From NCBI GenBank assembly GCA_964393605.1, contig CAYMUL010000021.1, positions 1 through 57,826 of the forward strand: a stretch of 57,826 bases of DNA. Reading direction: 5' to 3'. Shown piece by piece: positions 39,718-48,564 of the stretch. Under the pieces are notes generated by a model. It was given only the letters and a program-made list of their open reading frames with translations, made no database searches and was not told the DNA's origin. Source of the DNA: CAYMUL01 sp964393605. Lineage in GTDB: Bacteria > Bacteroidota > Ignavibacteria > Ignavibacteriales > Ignavibacteriaceae. The translations under genes and the position numbers were made by a program. Every line of letters begins with the position of its first letter. Within the stretch, counting starts at the first letter, position 1.

Positions 39718-41661
39718 CTACTCGAACTCTCTCTCGATGTAATGAAGTTTCGTTGCTAAGTTTTCCCAAACTGAAAAAAGTTTTTCCAATTCCTCTTTTA
39801 AATTTTTGTAATCGATATTTCTTTGCTTAACCAAAATGGGATTGTCGTAAAAACTTTCGGTCGCTAATTCACTTTGAATCGATTCAAGTACTTTTTCTTT
39901 GGAGGTAATTTGGAGTTCAAGTTTCTCAATTTGTTTTTTCAAATCTTTTGTGGCGGAAAATTTTTGTTGACGTAATTCCGCTTCAATTCTTTTCTGCTCT
40001 TTACGCGAAGTTGAATTTGTCGCCGCCGAAATATTTTCATTAAAAATATTTTCCTTTTCAGTTTCCCTCTTTGAGAGATAATAATTTATATCGCCGCTAA
40101 AAATCTTGAGAGCTTTATTTCTCACTTCAATAATTTTATTTGCAATTGGTTTTAAGAATTCCACATCGTGCGAAACGAGAATCAGAGTTCCCTCAAATTT
40201 TACAAGCGCATTTTGCAACACAAGTTTTGAGGAATGATCGAGATGGTTTGTCGGTTCGTCGAGAATTAAGAGATTGGCTTTCTTCAATAAAATCAAGGCG
40301 AGCGCGAGCCTGCTTTTTTCTCCTCCCGAAAGTACTTCAACTTTTTTGAACACATCTTCACCCGTAAATAAAAACGAACCGAGCAACGATCGCATCTGTG
40401 AAATCGTCATTCCCTCGGCGGAAGAAAATATTGTTTCAAGCAGATCGAGTTCTTCATTCAATTGTTCGGCAACATCCTGCGCATAGTATGCGGTGATTGC
40501 ATTGTGTCCTAAAATTCTCTCACCGGAATCAAATTCAATTTCATCTGCAATTATTTTTGCGAGTGTAGATTTTCCCGCGCCGTTCGGACCGACAAGAGCA
40601 ATCTTTTCTCCGCGGTCAATCCGTAGATTTATTTTTTCGAGAACTAATTTTTCACTGTAAGATTTAGAAACATCATTCAATTCAATATTCATCAATCCGC
40701 TTTTCGGCGGTTGTGGAAATTTAAATTCAATCGACTCCTGAAAATCGGGGAGTTCAATCAATTCGATTTTTTCAAGTTGCTTAATTCTACTTTGCACTTG
40801 TTTTGCTTTTGAAGCTTTGTAACGGAAACGCTCGATAAACTTTTCCGTCTCCTTCAATTTTTTTTGTTGAAGAACATATTGATGTTCCGTTTGCACGTCT
40901 CTCTCATCTTTAAATTTAAGATACGCTTCATACTTGCCGTTGTAAATTGAGATGTTGTTCAAATAAATCTCAATCGTGCGAAAAGTTACTTCGTTAATAA
41001 AATATCTGTCGTGAGAAATTATGATTAAAGTCCCTTTGTATGCTTTAAGAAAATCAATTAACCATTGAAGCGAATCGAGATCGAGATGGTTTGTCGGTTC
41101 GTCGAGAAGTAGAATATCATTTTGTTGTAAAAGAATTTTTGCAAGAGCGATTCTCATTTGCCAGCCGCCCGAAAATTCATCGGTCATTCTTTCGAAATCA
41201 TTTTTTTCAAATCCCAAACCCGATAAAATTTTTTCAACGTTCGCTTCGGCGGAGTATGAATCCAACTCTTCAAGCCGATGATGAATTTCACCGAGCGTTA
41301 GAACAAGTTCGTTGCTTTCATCTTCCGCAATGTCTTTAAGATTCAATGTTTCTAAAATTTCTTTTTCTTTGATTTGAAGTTCGGAGATTGTAGTCAGTGC
41401 CGATTTCGCTTCATTCAAAAGAGAATTGCCTTTGTGGATAATTTGGTCTTGCGGAAGATAGCCGATGCTTAATCTTTTCTGCTTGTTGATTTTTCCTTCT
41501 TCGGGAGGAAGTGAACCCGTAAGCATTTTGAAGAGAGAAGATTTGCCGGTGCCGTTTGCGCCAACGAGAGCGAGCTTTTCGCCGCTGCTGATTCTTAACG
41601 ATACATTTTTAAAAAGATATTTCCCGCCGAACTGAAGAGAAATATTTTGAAGATCAATCAT
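39718..41661 (-). CDS. ABC-F family ATP-binding protein
   Basis: Soluble twin-ATPase protein of 647 residues that acts on ribosomes in characterised relatives. First nucleotide-binding domain: Walker A GANGTGKSS (about 34-42), signature FSGGWQMR, Walker B LLLDEPTNHLD. The linker helices of the P-site tRNA interaction motif follow (RYKASKAKQVQSRIKQLEKIEL). Second domain: Walker A GPNGAGKST, signature LSGGEKSR, Walker B LLILDEPTNHLD. A basic C-terminal coiled coil (about 545-645) as in Uup closes the protein. There are no membrane segments, so it does not transport. It is an isolated gene, followed on the left by the efflux operon on the same strand. Confidence 0.93.
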   Translation of the reverse strand: MIDLQNISLQFGGKYLFKNVSLRISSGEKLALVGANGTGKSSLFKMLTGSLPPEEGKINKQKRLSIGYLPQDQIIHKGNSLLNEAKSALTTISELQIKEKEILETLNLKDIAEDESNELVLTLGEIHHRLEELDSYSAEANVEKILSGLGFEKNDFERMTDEFSGGWQMRIALAKILLQQNDILLLDEPTNHLDLDSLQWLIDFLKAYKGTLIIISHDRYFINEVTFRTIEIYLNNISIYNGKYEAYLKFKDERDVQTEHQYVLQQKKLKETEKFIERFRYKASKAKQVQSRIKQLEKIELIELPDFQESIEFKFPQPPKSGLMNIELNDVSKSYSEKLVLEKINLRIDRGEKIALVGPNGAGKSTLAKIIADEIEFDSGERILGHNAITAYYAQDVAEQLNEELDLLETIFSSAEGMTISQMRSLLGSFLFTGEDVFKKVEVLSGGEKSRLALALILLKKANLLILDEPTNHLDHSSKLVLQNALVKFEGTLILVSHDVEFLKPIANKIIEVRNKALKIFSGDINYYLSKRETEKENIFNENISAATNSTSRKEQKRIEAELRQQKFSATKDLKKQIEKLELQITSKEKVLESIQSELATESFYDNPILVKQRNIDYKNLKEELEKLFSVWENLATKLHYIEREFE

Positions 41662-41750
41662 TTATTATTTGGGAAAAGTGAATTGCAAAAAATGAGGAAA
41701 ACTTTTTCCAAAATTGCACAACATCTTCGATAAAAAAAATTTGTTCGCAA

Positions 41751-44003
41751 CTACTTTCTGATTACAGAAACTTTTGATGCGGCTACATTGTTACCGTCGG
41801 TGTCGTAAGCGATTAGCAGATAAACTCCGCTGTTGACAAAATTCCCTTCTTCATCGCGTCCATCCCAATAACCGATGCGGCCGCCCGGCGTGATAATTTC
41901 TCTTAACAATTTTCCTTCGATTGTTAAAATTTTTATTTCCGAATCTTTGATTAATCCATCGATTGTAAGGATATTTTTTTCACTAGCGCCAATCACAAAC
42001 GGACTCGGATAAACAAATATTTCATCGAATCCATCTTTGGGAGTAATTGCAGTTGTAACAACCGTACTCAATCCGTTTTCCGTTCCGATATAAACCAAAC
42101 CTTTCGTGCCGTCAATCGCAATGCTTCTTACTTGGTCTGAAATGAGCGGACTGTTTTTAGAATCGAATGCCGCGAGCAATGTTGAACCATCGGGAGACAT
42201 GACAAGCACGCCTTGATTTGTGCCGATCCATTTTCTGTTAATCGCATCAACAGTGATGCAGTTGATTGAATACTGCCTTAAACTGAAAAGATTACTTATG
42301 CGAAACTGCGAAGTTGTTTGTGCAACCGCGTTTTGAACATTTGTAATTACAGAAACGCCGAGATTCGTTCCCACCCAAAGATCGCCGCGCTGATCGAGGG
42401 CAAGCGCAGTAACGCTTTTCGAAGTTAGCCCGTTTGCATCGGAAAGATAACCAAACTTATCGTCGCCAGAATTAGAAAAAGTTTTATTCTCATTGAAGTA
42501 ATACAACCCCTGTCGTGCGGCACTTGAATTGACGAACCATTTTGTATCGTATTGATCGATTAACAATTTTGTATAAAGCGATAAAGAAGAATCCACCTGA
42601 TTTGCAAAATGATACCAATTGCTGTCGGCAGTTATAACACTCAAAGTTTTTCTATTCACTGCATCATAATTTAAAACCCAAACATTTCCTTTCGAGTCGG
42701 TTTGAATTCCTGTGATGACAATATAAGCGGGATTGATAGCGATGCCAACTAAACTTGAGTTGAGCGAATTAAACATCGTGAACTCGCTTTCATTTTTAAT
42801 TCTTAAAAATCCGTATCCCCAATTTCCCAAATAAATATTTCCGTCTGCACTCGAATGAACATTGAAAAACGAATTTGTCGGAAGAGCAGAATTATTTGTC
42901 GTGTTGAAATTTGTCCAAGTTTCATTTTCCAATTTATAAAAACCAACGCCGGAAACATCGGTGCCACTTGCCGCCCAAAGTTTTCCGGTTTTATCGACAG
43001 CGAGATCAACAAATAAATTTGATTGAGGACCCGGCGGGCTAATAAATTCAGTACCTCCGCTTGCATTAGTAACTTGTATTCCGTTCGAAGATGCGAAGAA
43101 ATATTTGTTGCCTTCTCTATAAAATATTTTTGTAGCGCTACTTAAAGTTGAAAGAAGTGTTTGAAAATTATTGTTGTTGTAAAGATATAATTTTGAATTT
43201 GCCAAAACGAAAAGAGAATCTCCACGAACTAAAAAATCCGTTATCTCAAAATTTTTAAGTGAGTCGATAAATGTACTGAAATTTGTTCCGTTAAAAATTG
43301 AAAGCCCACGTTTTGTAGCGGCAATTAACGAGCCGTTGAAGGTTCCAATTTTTGTAATGTTGTTCGAAGTCATTCCGTTCACGGTAGTAAAAATTTCCCA
43401 CGATTCGGGCGCGGTAAGATTTGTTGCGCCGGCTTTTTGTTTTGCCAATCCGAATTCCGTCGCAGTGTAAATTAAATTGTCTTTAAAACTTCCGTTCACT
43501 TTAATGTTGGAACTCAAACTTCCGAATTTGAAATATGTATCGAAAAATTCGAGCGAGTTTATGTTGATGACGGAAAGCCCGAAATCAGTTGCGGCAAAAA
43601 CGGAATCGCCGGAAGCTCTCAACTCATTAATTTGTTTCGCGGGTTTGTCCGTATTAAAAATTCCTAAAATCTTTTTGACAAGTTTTGTGGAAGGAAAGAA
43701 AACATCAATTGCGCCGTTCTGACAGCCGAGCCAAATGCAACCGTTTTTATCGGCTGTGATTGCGGTGATTGGCGAGCCGTTCAGTCCATCCGTTTTTGAA
43801 AGAGTAAAAAATTTTTTGTCCGATAAATTGTAGGAGAAAACTCCTCCTTCGGTAGCCGCCCAAATTGTGTTTTCGGAAATGAGAATAGCTTTCACTTTTT
43901 TCTTGTCGGAATAACTATTCCATGATGTGAAATCTTGCGCGGATAAAAATCCGGTGAATGTTAGAAGCGAAAAAAAACAGAGAGCGAGGAGTGATTTGTT
44001 CAT
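41751..44003 (-). CDS. PorZ-like beta-propeller surface protein
   Basis: 750 residues with a signal peptide (1-22, ending FLSAQ). Repeated two-component-regulator propeller blades (TIWAATEGGVFSYN, CIWLGCQNGAIDVF, RGDLWVGTNLGVSVI, RKWIGTNQGVLVM) give two seven-bladed propellers, and the end (VYPSPFVIGASEKNILTIDG to YDTDGNNVAASKVSVIRK) is a FlgD-like sorting-type domain. This architecture is that of PorZ, a T9SS component of Porphyromonas that assists attachment of cargo to the surface. Unlike neighbouring T9SS cargo it lacks the NYPNPFNP motif. I infer, without direct proof, a PorZ or closely related surface role. Monocistronic. Confidence 0.72.
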   Translation of the reverse strand: MNKSLLALCFFSLLTFTGFLSAQDFTSWNSYSDKKKVKAILISENTIWAATEGGVFSYNLSDKKFFTLSKTDGLNGSPITAITADKNGCIWLGCQNGAIDVFFPSTKLVKKILGIFNTDKPAKQINELRASGDSVFAATDFGLSVININSLEFFDTYFKFGSLSSNIKVNGSFKDNLIYTATEFGLAKQKAGATNLTAPESWEIFTTVNGMTSNNITKIGTFNGSLIAATKRGLSIFNGTNFSTFIDSLKNFEITDFLVRGDSLFVLANSKLYLYNNNNFQTLLSTLSSATKIFYREGNKYFFASSNGIQVTNASGGTEFISPPGPQSNLFVDLAVDKTGKLWAASGTDVSGVGFYKLENETWTNFNTTNNSALPTNSFFNVHSSADGNIYLGNWGYGFLRIKNESEFTMFNSLNSSLVGIAINPAYIVITGIQTDSKGNVWVLNYDAVNRKTLSVITADSNWYHFANQVDSSLSLYTKLLIDQYDTKWFVNSSAARQGLYYFNENKTFSNSGDDKFGYLSDANGLTSKSVTALALDQRGDLWVGTNLGVSVITNVQNAVAQTTSQFRISNLFSLRQYSINCITVDAINRKWIGTNQGVLVMSPDGSTLLAAFDSKNSPLISDQVRSIAIDGTKGLVYIGTENGLSTVVTTAITPKDGFDEIFVYPSPFVIGASEKNILTIDGLIKDSEIKILTIEGKLLREIITPGGRIGYWDGRDEEGNFVNSGVYLLIAYDTDGNNVAASKVSVIRK

Positions 44004-44124
44004 ACGATAAAATATTTTTGATAATGAATAAAAGAAAAAGTTACGCGTAAGCTGAATTCTTTACTAATTTTGCCGATGTTTGAAAATAAGTTATTTCAAA
44101 TATGTAAAATCATAAAGGTAAATA

Positions 44125-45780
44125 TTGAACCAAAAAATTCTGCCCCACGAAATAATATTTATACTGCTTGTAGCCGCGCTGTCCTGGTTCCCGGTAGTAA
44201 ATGCTTCATTTTTAAATGATGATTATCAAATTTTGGGGAACGAAATTCCCCCTTCAATCACAGAAGTGGCCTCACCATTTTTTCAAACAAATGTTTGGGG
44301 ACATTATTGGCGACCTCTCGTGGAATTTTTAATGAAGCTCATTTTGTTCATTGATGGATACAATCCGTTGATGTTTCGCGCGGTTACTCTTTTATTTTTT
44401 TCGGCGATGGTTTTACTTGTTGTCTTCACCGCAAAACAATTGGGAATGAGAAAAAGCGGTGCGATTCTTTGCGGAGTAATTTTTGCTATTCTTCCTTCGC
44501 GCGAACTCCACGCCGCATGGATTGCAGATTGGGGCGATTCTCTCTCTCTTTGTTTTATTCTTTTGATGACGATGAGTTATTTGAAATTTCGGAATGAAAA
44601 CGCTTTGCAAAACAAATATCTCGCAAAGTCATCGCTTTATTTTTTGCTCGGGATTTTATCTAAAGAAATTGCATTTGCGGCGATTTTAATTCCGCTCGCA
44701 AGCGAGTACCTTTTTAATGAAAAAAAATTTATTAATGCGTATGTAAAGAAATCGATGTTCACATTCGCCGCTATCCTCGCGGTCGTGCTGATCTATCGAA
44801 TAGCAGTTATTAATTCAAATCCATTTTCATCTCCTCACATCGCGGAATTTTCTCCACTGACTTTATTCAGAAATATTATTCTTTACATAGCTACAATTTT
44901 TATCTCTCCCGACGGTTTGGAAATCTTATATCACACAATTCAGAGCAGTTATATTTATTTATCAATTTGCATTTTATTTTCTGTTGCCATTGGCTTGCTT
45001 TTATTCGTGCTCATTAAAAATCATTTTAAAAGAAGAAAAAATCTTTACTACTTTCTGCTCATCTGGTTTGCGATATTTTTGATTCCTGTTCTGCCGACTT
45101 ATATGCGCTGGTACAGTCTTGTTGCGTCATTCGGTATAATTACTTCGCTCGCCGCATTTCTAAATGAAGAATATATCATGACCGCGAACAAAAAATATTT
45201 TCAAATCATAGCGGTTGTAATTTTTGCTCTTTTAATTTATATGAATTTAAATACATCGCGAAGATGGAATGATGCAGGCGCAAAGATGGATAGAATTATG
45301 GTAAATATTTTTCAGAACAGAGATAAAGTTAGCGAAAGTGAAATCACACTTTGGGGAACTCCCGATAAATATCTTCGTATTCCATTGATGAAACTCGGTA
45401 TCAATGAAAGTTTTGCATTCGCACTGAAGAGAGATGATGTTGTGGTTCATGCGCCGCTCCGTTCGGAAATATTTCACCCGAAGTTTGAAATCGATTTCAT
45501 TCCGAAAAATTCCACAACATTTGTTCTTGTAATGAAAGGAGGAAGATTTTTGCAACAAGGAGGAAGATCGCGAGCCGTAGCGATTGATGAAGAGATTACT
45601 TTCGCAGAAAAAAAATATAAATGCAAAATCAAAACGACTGTTGATAAAAATATAAATGAAGTATTTTCATTTGCTGAAGTGGAGTTGATTAATGGTTCGG
45701 AAAAATTGAATCTTTATTTCGACGGAAAAGATTTTAGGAGAATAAAATCTTTTTCAATTTCAAGCAGTGCTTCGGAGTAA
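44125..45780 (+). CDS. Multi-pass membrane protein, GT-C-like
   Basis: 551 residues with about ten membrane helices. The N-terminal loop SFLNDDYQILGNE after the first helix carries the paired aspartates of GT-C glycosyltransferases that use lipid-linked sugars, followed by GHYWRPLVEFLMK. The C-terminal 130 residues are soluble and beta-rich. Start at TTG 44125 with AAAGG five bases earlier is the only start that keeps the first helix. It overlaps the PHP gene by 21 bases at the 3' ends. Likely function: transfer of a sugar onto a lipid, protein or glycan at the outer face of the inner membrane; substrate unknown. Confidence 0.7.
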   Translation: MNQKILPHEIIFILLVAALSWFPVVNASFLNDDYQILGNEIPPSITEVASPFFQTNVWGHYWRPLVEFLMKLILFIDGYNPLMFRAVTLLFFSAMVLLVVFTAKQLGMRKSGAILCGVIFAILPSRELHAAWIADWGDSLSLCFILLMTMSYLKFRNENALQNKYLAKSSLYFLLGILSKEIAFAAILIPLASEYLFNEKKFINAYVKKSMFTFAAILAVVLIYRIAVINSNPFSSPHIAEFSPLTLFRNIILYIATIFISPDGLEILYHTIQSSYIYLSICILFSVAIGLLLFVLIKNHFKRRKNLYYFLLIWFAIFLIPVLPTYMRWYSLVASFGIITSLAAFLNEEYIMTANKKYFQIIAVVIFALLIYMNLNTSRRWNDAGAKMDRIMVNIFQNRDKVSESEITLWGTPDKYLRIPLMKLGINESFAFALKRDDVVVHAPLRSEIFHPKFEIDFIPKNSTTFVLVMKGGRFLQQGGRSRAVAIDEEITFAEKKYKCKIKTTVDKNINEVFSFAEVELINGSEKLNLYFDGKDFRRIKSFSISSSASE

Positions 45781-46593
45781 TCTCTTTCTCATATTCTCGA
45801 CGAGAGAATAATTAATCGCATACTTTCCGAAATTTATCAGATCATTTCTCTTGCCGCCGTGAAAATCCGAGCCGCCGCTTGCAAGCAGAAAATATTGGTT
45901 AGTTATGTTCTTGTAATAATTTGTTTGAAAAGTTGTGTGCGAAGGATGAATTATTTCGATGCCGTCCACACCCGCGTCAATCAACTCTTTAATGAGATGT
46001 TCGGGCATATTCCCCGGATGCGCGATGAATGCAAGTCCGCCTGCATCACTTATAATCTTAAACGCGCTTGCAGGGGAGATGTGAACTTTTTTTTCATAAG
46101 CCGGCGCATAATTTCCCAAATATTTATTGAACGCTTCTAAAAAATTATCGACAAGTTTTAAGCGAAGCATTGCACTCGCAATATGCGGTCTACCGATTAT
46201 TTCAGAATTTTTTGCTTCTTCAAGAACATCATCGAGCGTGATACTCAAGCCGAGGTAATTTAATTTTTTAACTATTCGTTCCGCGCGTTTTAATCTTTCA
46301 TCTCTAAAAAACTTTAAATAGCGAAGCAGTTCTTCGTTCTCGATGTCGATGAAATACCCGAGAATATGCACTTCGCGATCGGCAATGTCGGAACTCAATT
46401 CAACACCGGGAATGACTTCTACTCCGAGTTCTTCACCATGAGTTATTGCTTCGGGGATTGCAGAGATTGTATCGTGGTCAGTAATTGAAATTACATCGAG
46501 ATTATTTTTGTGCGCAAGTGTTATTAATTCTTTGGGAGAAAAAGCTCCATCGGAAAAATTTGTATGTGTATGAAGATCAACCCTCTGCTTCAT
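45760..46593 (-). CDS. PHP-domain phosphoesterase
   Basis: 277 residues with the complete PHP metal site in order: VDLHTHTNFSDG, ISITDHDT, GVELSSDI, HILGYFID, GRPHIASAM, FIAHPGN and GGSDFHGG. Stand-alone members of this length are 3',5'-nucleoside bisphosphate phosphatases or RNase AM-like 5'-3' exonucleases that mature rRNA ends. Cytosolic. Its end overlaps the end of the GT-C gene by 21 bases on the opposite strand; the Crp-type regulator ends three bases upstream of its start, so both may form one transcript. The family is clear, the exact activity inferred. Confidence 0.88.
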   Translation of the reverse strand: MKQRVDLHTHTNFSDGAFSPKELITLAHKNNLDVISITDHDTISAIPEAITHGEELGVEVIPGVELSSDIADREVHILGYFIDIENEELLRYLKFFRDERLKRAERIVKKLNYLGLSITLDDVLEEAKNSEIIGRPHIASAMLRLKLVDNFLEAFNKYLGNYAPAYEKKVHISPASAFKIISDAGGLAFIAHPGNMPEHLIKELIDAGVDGIEIIHPSHTTFQTNYYKNITNQYFLLASGGSDFHGGKRNDLINFGKYAINYSLVENMRKRLLRSTA

Positions 46594-46595
46594 AC

Positions 46596-47279
46596 TTATA
46601 AGTATAGCTCTTTAAATTTTTCGTAGTTGGGAATTCTTAACTTATTTCCGTCGAGTTCAATCAAACCTTTTTTAGCGAATGAATGTAGCGTGCGGCTGAT
46701 TGTTTCGCGCGATGTACCTGCCATGTTTGCAAGGTCATGCTGAAACGGAAGTTTATCAATTTCAACACAGCCCTGTTTAATCATTCCGAGATCATCTGCG
46801 AGTTGTAAAAGTACAGTTGCGACTTTTCCTTCTGCATCTTTAAGAGAAAGGGATTTGATTTTCATATCTGCTGCGCGAAGCCGCTTTGTTAACTCTTGCA
46901 TTAGTGAAATTGAAACTTCGGGATGATTGTACAACAAATCTAAAAAGTCACTTCGCTGAATAATAAAAAGATCAGTGTCTTCAATAGCAGTAACGTTCGC
47001 CGAGCGTGCAAGTCCGTCAAGTATTGCCATCTCTCCAAAAAAATCTGAATCGCCGAGAATAGTAAGGATAACTTCTTTACCTTCATCGCTAACGCGAGAA
47101 ACTTTTACTTTACCTTTTTCGATAACGAACAGAGCACTGCCGGTCTCATGTTCCAATAATATCACGGTATCTCTTGCGAAAGTTTTTCTCTTTCCAAGTT
47201 TAGAAATTTTATCAATTGTTTCATCATCCAAATCTGCAAATATCGGTACAAATTTGAGGAAGTCGTCATTTACACTCAT
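46596..47279 (-). CDS. Crp/Fnr-family transcription regulator
   Basis: 227 residues. An N-terminal cyclic-nucleotide-binding domain shows the phosphate-binding cassette FGEMAILDGLARSANV at about 77-92; the C-terminal winged helix has LANMAGTSRETISRTLHSFAKKGLI with recognition-helix residues R and R. It lacks the N-terminal cysteines that hold the iron-sulfur cluster of Fnr, so it is Crp-like and probably ligand-controlled. The gene diverges from gap, sharing about 160 bases of upstream DNA, and is followed by the PHP gene. A sigma-70-like promoter lies at 47308-47336 with a dyad inside it, suggesting self-control. Confidence 0.9.
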   Translation of the reverse strand: MSVNDDFLKFVPIFADLDDETIDKISKLGKRKTFARDTVILLEHETGSALFVIEKGKVKVSRVSDEGKEVILTILGDSDFFGEMAILDGLARSANVTAIEDTDLFIIQRSDFLDLLYNHPEVSISLMQELTKRLRAADMKIKSLSLKDAEGKVATVLLQLADDLGMIKQGCVEIDKLPFQHDLANMAGTSRETISRTLHSFAKKGLIELDGNKLRIPNYEKFKELYL

Positions 47280-47307
47280 TATATCCTCGTTAATAAATTT
47301 ATTTTAC

Positions 47308-47336
47308 AATATAATTTTGTCTTTTATCAAAGTCAA
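47308..47336 (-). promoter_or_regulatory. Promoter of the Crp-type regulator
   Basis: Minus strand: TTGACT (47331-47336), 17 bases, TATATT (47308-47313). Both boxes and the spacer fit the sigma-70 consensus well. The dyad TTGTC/ATCAA at 47317-47330, a partial Fnr/Crp-type site, lies in the spacer. Confidence 0.55.
47317..47330. promoter_or_regulatory. Partial Crp/Fnr-type binding site
   Basis: TTGTCTTTTATCAA matches 3 of 5 and 5 of 5 positions of the TTGAT/ATCAA half sites with the correct four-base gap. It overlaps the promoter of the regulator gene and lies about 110 bases upstream of gap, so it could serve autoregulation or link gap to the regulator. Confidence 0.32.
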
Positions 47337-47368
47337 CAAATATTACCCTACTTAATATGCAAGATAAA

Positions 47369-47397
47369 TTGAAAATCTTTATATCGATAACTAAATT
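47369..47397 (+). promoter_or_regulatory. Promoter of gap
   Basis: TTGAAA (47369-47374), 17 bases, TAAATT (47392-47397), 42 bases before the gap ATG. The first box matches 5 of 6 and the second 4 of 6 consensus positions. Confidence 0.45.
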
Positions 47398-47438
47398 TAA
47401 TAACCAAATTAATAAGAATTAGAATAAAAGGAGTTGAA

Positions 47439-48497
47439 ATGAAAGTAAAAGTTGGAATAAACGGCTTCGGAAGAATTGGCAGATTGGTTTTTCAGGCGCT
47501 GGTCGATAAAAAAATATTGGGAAATCAAGTTGATGTTGTTGCGGTTGTTGATGTTAGCACCGACGCAAAATATTTCGCATATCAATTAAAATATGATTCG
47601 GTTCATGGAAGATTTAACGCCGAATTATCAACGGAAAAAAGTTCTGCCGGTGTTGAAGCCGATGATGTTTTAGTTGTCAACGGAAATAAAATTCGTTGCG
47701 TCATGGCTACAAAAGATCCTTCTCAATTGCCATGGAAAGAACTCGGTGTTGATTATGTTATCGAATCAACCGGATTATTTACCGACTCGGAAAAAGCAAA
47801 CGGGCACATCGCCGCAGGGGCAAAAAAAGTTGTTATCTCCGCCCCGGGAAAAGGTGATGTTAAAACCATAGTTCTCGGAGTTAATGATCATGAATACGAT
47901 CCTGCAAAACATGATATTATCTCAAACGCTTCATGCACAACTAACTGCCTCGCGCCGGTGGTTTATGTTTTATTAAAAGAAGGAATCGGAATTGAAACCG
48001 GTTTGATGACGACAATTCACGCATACACTGCAACACAAAAAACGGTTGACGGACCTTCGAAGAAAGATTGGCGCGGCGGAAGAGCGGCGGCAATTAATAT
48101 CATTCCTTCCTCAACTGGCGCGGCTAAAGCAGTCGGCGAAGTTCTCCCCGCAACAAAAGGAAAACTTACGGGAATGTCTTTCAGAGTTCCGACCGCAGAT
48201 GTTTCCGTTGTCGACCTGACATTCAGAGCCACAAAAGATACATCAATTGAAGAGATTGATTCGCTTCTTAAAAAAGCATCCGAAACTTATCTTAAAGGAA
48301 TTCTCGGCTATTGCAACGAAGAAGTCGTTTCCACAGATTTTATTCACGATGATCGTTCTTCCATTTATGATTCGCTTGCTACAATGCAAAACAATCTTAA
48401 AGGAGAAAAAAGATTTTTTAAAGTTGTTTCATGGTACGATAACGAGTGGGGTTACTCCTGCCGCGTAGCTGAACTGCTTAAAAAGATCGCATCTTAA
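47439..48497 (+). CDS. gap: Glyceraldehyde-3-phosphate dehydrogenase
   Basis: Glycolytic and gluconeogenic enzyme that converts glyceraldehyde 3-phosphate to 1,3-bisphosphoglycerate with NAD. 352 residues, slightly over the usual 335. NAD fold VKVGINGFGRIGR at the start; catalytic cysteine C166 in SNASCTTNCLAP, followed by the phosphate-binding TTIHAYTATQ; the final SWYDNEWGYS is typical. The ATG is preceded by AAAAGGAG, one of the strongest ribosome sites here. The gene is followed by a hairpin and then pgk, so the two glycolytic steps are encoded in order. Divergent from the Crp-type regulator. Confidence 0.97.
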   Translation: MKVKVGINGFGRIGRLVFQALVDKKILGNQVDVVAVVDVSTDAKYFAYQLKYDSVHGRFNAELSTEKSSAGVEADDVLVVNGNKIRCVMATKDPSQLPWKELGVDYVIESTGLFTDSEKANGHIAAGAKKVVISAPGKGDVKTIVLGVNDHEYDPAKHDIISNASCTTNCLAPVVYVLLKEGIGIETGLMTTIHAYTATQKTVDGPSKKDWRGGRAAAINIIPSSTGAAKAVGEVLPATKGKLTGMSFRVPTADVSVVDLTFRATKDTSIEEIDSLLKKASETYLKGILGYCNEEVVSTDFIHDDRSSIYDSLATMQNNLKGEKRFFKVVSWYDNEWGYSCRVAELLKKIAS

Positions 48498-48513
48498 ATT
48501 ATTTTTTTTCACG

Positions 48514-48550
48514 GGTTGAGTGAATTTTTTTCGCTCAACCATTTTTATTT
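48514..48550 (+). terminator. Hairpin between gap and pgk
   Basis: GGTTGAGTGA (48514-48523) pairs with TCGCTCAACC (48531-48540), ten pairs with one wobble and a seven-base loop, followed by ATTTTTATTT. A good intrinsic terminator, located only 25 bases before the pgk ATG, so it may attenuate and set a higher level of gap than pgk transcript. Confidence 0.7.
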
Positions 48551-48564
48551 TTTGGAGAAATGGG

